The translations under genes were made by a program, and so were the position numbers. Below are positions 5,377 to 8,485 of a DNA stretch of 8,485 nt, one piece after another. The notes beneath the pieces were generated by a model. That model saw only the letters and a list, made by a program, of their open reading frames with translations. It did no database searches and had not been told where the DNA came from. The stretch is taken from the NCBI RefSeq assembly GCF_937889215.1, contig NZ_CALBEX010000232.1, positions 1 through 8,485 of the forward strand. The letters run 5' to 3'. How positions within the stretch are numbered: position 1 is the first letter of the stretch; each line of letters starts with the position of its first letter. This DNA comes from an uncultured Limnohabitans sp. Its GTDB lineage: Bacteria; Pseudomonadota; Gammaproteobacteria; Burkholderiales; Burkholderiaceae_C.

Positions 5377-8244
5377 ATGTCTGAACCCACCACCCCGCCG
5401 AGCACCGACTACCGCGCCACGCTGAATCTGTCGGACACCCCCTTCCCCATGCGCGGCGACCTGCCCAAGCGCGAGCCGGGCTGGGTGAGCGATTGGAACG
5501 ACGGGGGTCTCTACAAAAAACTGCGCGCTGCCCGCCAAGGCGCACCGCTGTTCGTGCTGCACGACGGCCCGCCTTATGCCAATGGCAAACTGCACATCGG
5601 CCATGCGCTGAACAAAGTGCTCAAAGACATGATCGTCAAGTCCAAGCAATTGGCGGGCTTTGACGCGCAATACATCCCCGGCTGGGACTGCCACGGCTTG
5701 CCGATCGAAAACGCGATAGAAAAACTGCACGGCCGCAACCTGAGCCGTGACGACATGCAGGCCAAGAGCCGCGCCTTTGCCACCGAGCAAATCGGCCAGC
5801 AGCGTGAAGACTTCAAGCGCCTGGGCGTGCTGGGCGACTGGGAGCGCCCTTACCGCACCATGGACCCGGCCAACGAAGCCGGTGAAATCCGCGCTTTCAA
5901 ACGCGTGGTCGAGCGGGGCTTTGTGTACCGTGGCCTGAAACCCGTGTACTGGTGCTTTGACTGCGGCTCGTCGCTGGCCGAGTTTGAAATCGAATACCAA
6001 GACAAGCAAAGCGACACGCTGGACGTGGCCTTTGAAGCCGACGATGCGGCCAAGCTGGCCGCCGCTTTTGGCCTCGCCGCCTTGCCCGCCGGTCAAAGCG
6101 GCTTTGCCGTGATCTGGACCACCACCGCATGGACCATACCCGCCAACCAAGCCCTGAACGCCAACGCCGAGCTGGCCTATGCACTGGTGCAAACTGACAA
6201 GGGCTGCCTGGTGGTGGCCGAGTCGTTGGTGGACAAATGCCTGGAGCGCTTTGGCCTGCAAGGCGGCACGGTGCTCGCCACCGCCAAAGGCTCGGCCCTG
6301 GGCGGCCTGAACTTCCGCCACCCCTTGTACGACGTGGATGCAGGCTACAAGCGCCTGTCGCCCGTGTACTTGGCCGAATACGTCAGCGACAGCGACGGCA
6401 CGGGCCTGGTGCACTCCTCGCCCGCCTATGGCGTGGACGACTTCAACTCCTGCATCGCCAACGGCCTGAAGTACGACGACATCCTGAACCCGGTGCAAGG
6501 CAATGGCACTTATGCGGCCGACTTCCCGTTGTTTGGCGGTCTGCACATCTGGAAAGCCATTCCGGTGGTGCTCGATGCCTTGCGCAATGCGGGCCGATTG
6601 CTGTCCACCGTGACCATCACCCACAGCTACCCGCACTGCTGGCGTCACAAAACGCCCGTCATCTACCGCGCTGCCGCCCAGTGGTTTGTGCGCATGGATG
6701 AAGGCGAAGGTGTCTTCACCTCCGACAAAGCGCCCAAGACCTTGCGCCAGTTGGCACTGGACGCCATCGAGCACACCAAGTTCTACCCTGAGAACGGCAA
6801 GACCCGATTGCGCGACATGATCGCCAACCGCCCCGACTGGTGCATCTCGCGCCAGCGCAGTTGGGGCGTGCCCGTGCCGTTTTTCCTGCACAAGGACAGC
6901 GGTGAGTTGCACCCCCGCACCATGGAGATCCTGGACCAAGCCGCTGACATCGTGGAAAAAGGCGGCATCGAAGCCTGGAGCCGCGTGACGGTGGAAGACA
7001 TCTTGGGTGCGGCCGATGCGCCCAGCTACACCAAGAGCACCGACATCCTGGAAGTCTGGTTCGACTCCGGCTCCACCTTCCAGCATGTGCTGCGCGGCAG
7101 CCACAAAAATGCTTACGGCGTAGCACCCTTCCATGCCGAAGGTCCTGAAGCCGACCTGTACCTCGAAGGCCACGACCAGCACCGCGGCTGGTTCCACAGC
7201 TCCTTGCTGCTGGGCTGCGCTTTGTATGACCGGGCCCCTTACCGGGGCCTGCTGACACACGGTTTTGCCACCGACGGCCAAGGCCGCAAGATGAGCAAAA
7301 GTTTGGGCAACACCGTCGAGCCGCAAACCATCAACAGCAAAATGGGCGCAGAAATCGTGCGCCTGTGGGTGGCCAGCACCGATTACTCGGGCGACCTGAA
7401 CATCGACGACAAAATCCTCGCCCGTGTGGTCGATGCCTACCGCCGCATCCGCAACACGCTGCGCTTCTTGATGGCCAACGTGAGCGACTTTGACCCAGCT
7501 CAGGATGCCGTGCCCGATGACCAGTTGCTGGAAATCGACCGCTTTGCCCTGGCCCGCGCCGCCGAATTGCAAGCCGACATCCGCGCCCACTTCGACAAGT
7601 ACGAGTTCCACCCCGTGGTCTCCAAGCTGCAAATTTACTGCTCGGAAGACCTGGGCGCTTTCTATCTGGATGTGCTCAAAGACCGCCTGTACACCACAGC
7701 CCCGAAGAGCTTGGCCCGACGCAGTGCGCAAACAGCGCTTTACCGCATCACCCACGGCATGCTGCGCTGGATGGCCCCGTTTTTGAGCTTCACCGCCGAG
7801 GAAGCGTGGACCACCTTTGGCGACTCGGAATCCATCTTCATGGAAACCTTCAGCGACTTGGGTGCGACCGATGCGCAGCTGTTGGCCAAGTGGGCGCGCA
7901 TCCGCGAGATCCGCGATGTGGTGAACAAAGACATCGAGAACTTGCGCGCAGCCGGCCAAGTGGGCGCATCGCTGCAAGCCGAGATCACGCTGCAAGCGCC
8001 TGCGGCCGACCACGCCCTGCTGGCCAGTTTGGGCGCAGACATCAAGTTCGTGTTCATCACGTCCAAAGTGACATTGCAGACCGGCGACAGCCTCGCGGTG
8101 CAGGTAGCGGTCAGCCAGGCCGTGAAATGCGAGCGCTGCTGGCACTACGCCGACGACGTGGGTCACGACGCCGATCACCCCACCATTTGCGGGCGCTGCG
8201 TGAGCAACCTGCACGGCGATGGCGAAACCCGCCTAGTGGCCTGA
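5377..8244 (+). CDS. ileS: Isoleucyl-tRNA synthetase
   Basis: A 955-residue class I aminoacyl-tRNA synthetase that attaches isoleucine to tRNA-Ile in the cytoplasm; the length is normal for the bacterial type. The Rossmann-fold catalytic core carries [16 protein letters not shown] (65-80), with HIGH at 73-76, and the second signature KMSKSLGN (638-645). The CP1 editing domain, which hydrolyses Val-tRNA-Ile, is intact, with [12 protein letters not shown] (247-258) and [16 protein letters not shown] (341-356). Also visible are [15 protein letters not shown] (487-501) and [12 protein letters not shown] (598-609). The anticodon-binding helical domain follows from about 680 on. The C-terminal zinc finger has Cys918, Cys921, Cys938 and Cys941 (CERC and CGRC), typical of the bacterial, mupirocin-sensitive type. 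The ATG at 5377 gives the expected N-terminus before DYRATLNL; only a weak GGAT precedes it by six bases. lspA follows after 28 bases, as in many Proteobacteria. Confidence 0.98.
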   Translation: MSEPTTPPSTDYRATLNLSDTPFPMRGDLPKREPGWVSDWNDGGLYKKLRAARQGAPLFVLHDGPPYANGKLHIGHALNKVLKDMIVKSKQLAGFDAQYIPGWDCHGLPIENAIEKLHGRNLSRDDMQAKSRAFATEQIGQQREDFKRLGVLGDWERPYRTMDPANEAGEIRAFKRVVERGFVYRGLKPVYWCFDCGSSLAEFEIEYQDKQSDTLDVAFEADDAAKLAAAFGLAALPAGQSGFAVIWTTTAWTIPANQALNANAELAYALVQTDKGCLVVAESLVDKCLERFGLQGGTVLATAKGSALGGLNFRHPLYDVDAGYKRLSPVYLAEYVSDSDGTGLVHSSPAYGVDDFNSCIANGLKYDDILNPVQGNGTYAADFPLFGGLHIWKAIPVVLDALRNAGRLLSTVTITHSYPHCWRHKTPVIYRAAAQWFVRMDEGEGVFTSDKAPKTLRQLALDAIEHTKFYPENGKTRLRDMIANRPDWCISRQRSWGVPVPFFLHKDSGELHPRTMEILDQAADIVEKGGIEAWSRVTVEDILGAADAPSYTKSTDILEVWFDSGSTFQHVLRGSHKNAYGVAPFHAEGPEADLYLEGHDQHRGWFHSSLLLGCALYDRAPYRGLLTHGFATDGQGRKMSKSLGNTVEPQTINSKMGAEIVRLWVASTDYSGDLNIDDKILARVVDAYRRIRNTLRFLMANVSDFDPAQDAVPDDQLLEIDRFALARAAELQADIRAHFDKYEFHPVVSKLQIYCSEDLGAFYLDVLKDRLYTTAPKSLARRSAQTALYRITHGMLRWMAPFLSFTAEEAWTTFGDSESIFMETFSDLGATDAQLLAKWARIREIRDVVNKDIENLRAAGQVGASLQAEITLQAPAADHALLASLGADIKFVFITSKVTLQTGDSLAVQVAVSQAVKCERCWHYADDVGHDADHPTICGRCVSNLHGDGETRLVA

Positions 8245-8258
8245 AGCTGACGCATTCC

Positions 8259-8263
8259 AAGGA
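8259..8263 (+). promoter_or_regulatory. Shine-Dalgarno of lspA
   Basis: AAGGA lies nine bases before the ATG at 8273, inside the 28-base ileS-lspA gap. No terminator or promoter is visible between the genes, which supports one transcript. Confidence 0.65.
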
Positions 8264-8272
8264 CCCGCAAAC

Positions 8273-8485
8273 ATGGCCAACAAACTCAAAACCGGCAACC
8301 GCCCCAGTCTATGGGTTTGGATGGGCATCGCCTTGCTCGTGCTGCTGATCGACCAGTTCACCAAAGTGCTGGTACTGGGCGCTTTCCAGCTCGGAGACAG
8401 CACGCCCATCACCTCGTTTTTCAACCTGGTGCGGGTGCACAACCACGGCGCGGCGATCTCGTTTTTGGCCGGTGCTGGTGGTTGG
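8273..8485 (+). CDS. lspA: Lipoprotein signal peptidase (signal peptidase II), 5' part
   Basis: The first 71 codons of an inner-membrane aspartyl protease that removes signal peptides from diacylglyceryl-modified prolipoproteins; the frame is open at the window end. The N-terminus has a short basic cytoplasmic segment ([10 protein letters not shown]), then a first membrane helix (about 13-26) ending at the conserved IDQFTK (26-31), and the family motif around Asn57 in [17 protein letters not shown] (55-71). Ile62 stands where Phe is usual in GAAFSF. The two catalytic aspartates lie in the missing C-terminal half, so activity cannot be judged. Position directly after ileS matches the conserved proteobacterial order. 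Confidence 0.95.
   Translation, partial: MANKLKTGNRPSLWVWMGIALLVLLIDQFTKVLVLGAFQLGDSTPITSFFNLVRVHNHGAAISFLAGAGGW

Noticed and set aside
5149..8214. A 1021-codon open frame antisense to ileS, longer than ileS itself
   Set aside because: Its codons are in exact register with the ileS codons, so it is open only because ileS avoids TTA, CTA and TCA; it closes where ileS uses CTA at 8232. The translation is low-complexity Ala/Gly/Val/His-rich sequence with no recognisable domain.

Overview
The window looks like a stretch of chromosome from a betaproteobacterium in the Burkholderiales, most likely a Comamonadaceae member. This rests on the ribF-ileS-lspA gene order, the RibF N-terminus (MKVFRGF) and C-terminal tail (RQTTRDRI), the RTLN variant of the riboflavin-kinase motif, and GC-rich codon use that avoids TTA, CTA and TCA. 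The family-level placement is an inference made without a database search.

Left part (1-2393, + strand): two tandem acyl-CoA dehydrogenase genes, 12 bp apart, resemble the large and small subunits of pimeloyl-CoA dehydrogenase (PimC/PimD type). The first keeps the FAD/substrate motifs and a Glu at the alternative catalytic position of helix G. The second has lost the classical motifs. Together they probably form a heteromeric dehydrogenase for a carboxylated or otherwise unusual acyl-CoA. A GC-rich hairpin with a T-tract follows at 2413-2438.

Middle part (2444-4038, - strand): an HNH nuclease gene (GTG start, strong Shine-Dalgarno) is followed after 110 bp by a small ATP-dependent DNA ligase of the exported LigE type. 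The ligase carries a recognisable twin-arginine signal peptide and converges on the acyl-CoA dehydrogenase pair at the shared terminator.

Right part (4233-8485, + strand): the conserved housekeeping cluster ribF (FMN/FAD synthesis), ileS (isoleucyl-tRNA synthetase) and lspA (lipoprotein signal peptidase, cut by the window end). It diverges from the HNH gene across a short intergenic region.

I saw no tRNA, rRNA, CRISPR array, insertion sequence or phage gene, and no gene-free stretch longer than 300 bases. Most of the window is ordinary. The parts most worth a second look are the Tat-exported ligase beside an HNH nuclease and the division of labour in the acyl-CoA dehydrogenase pair.
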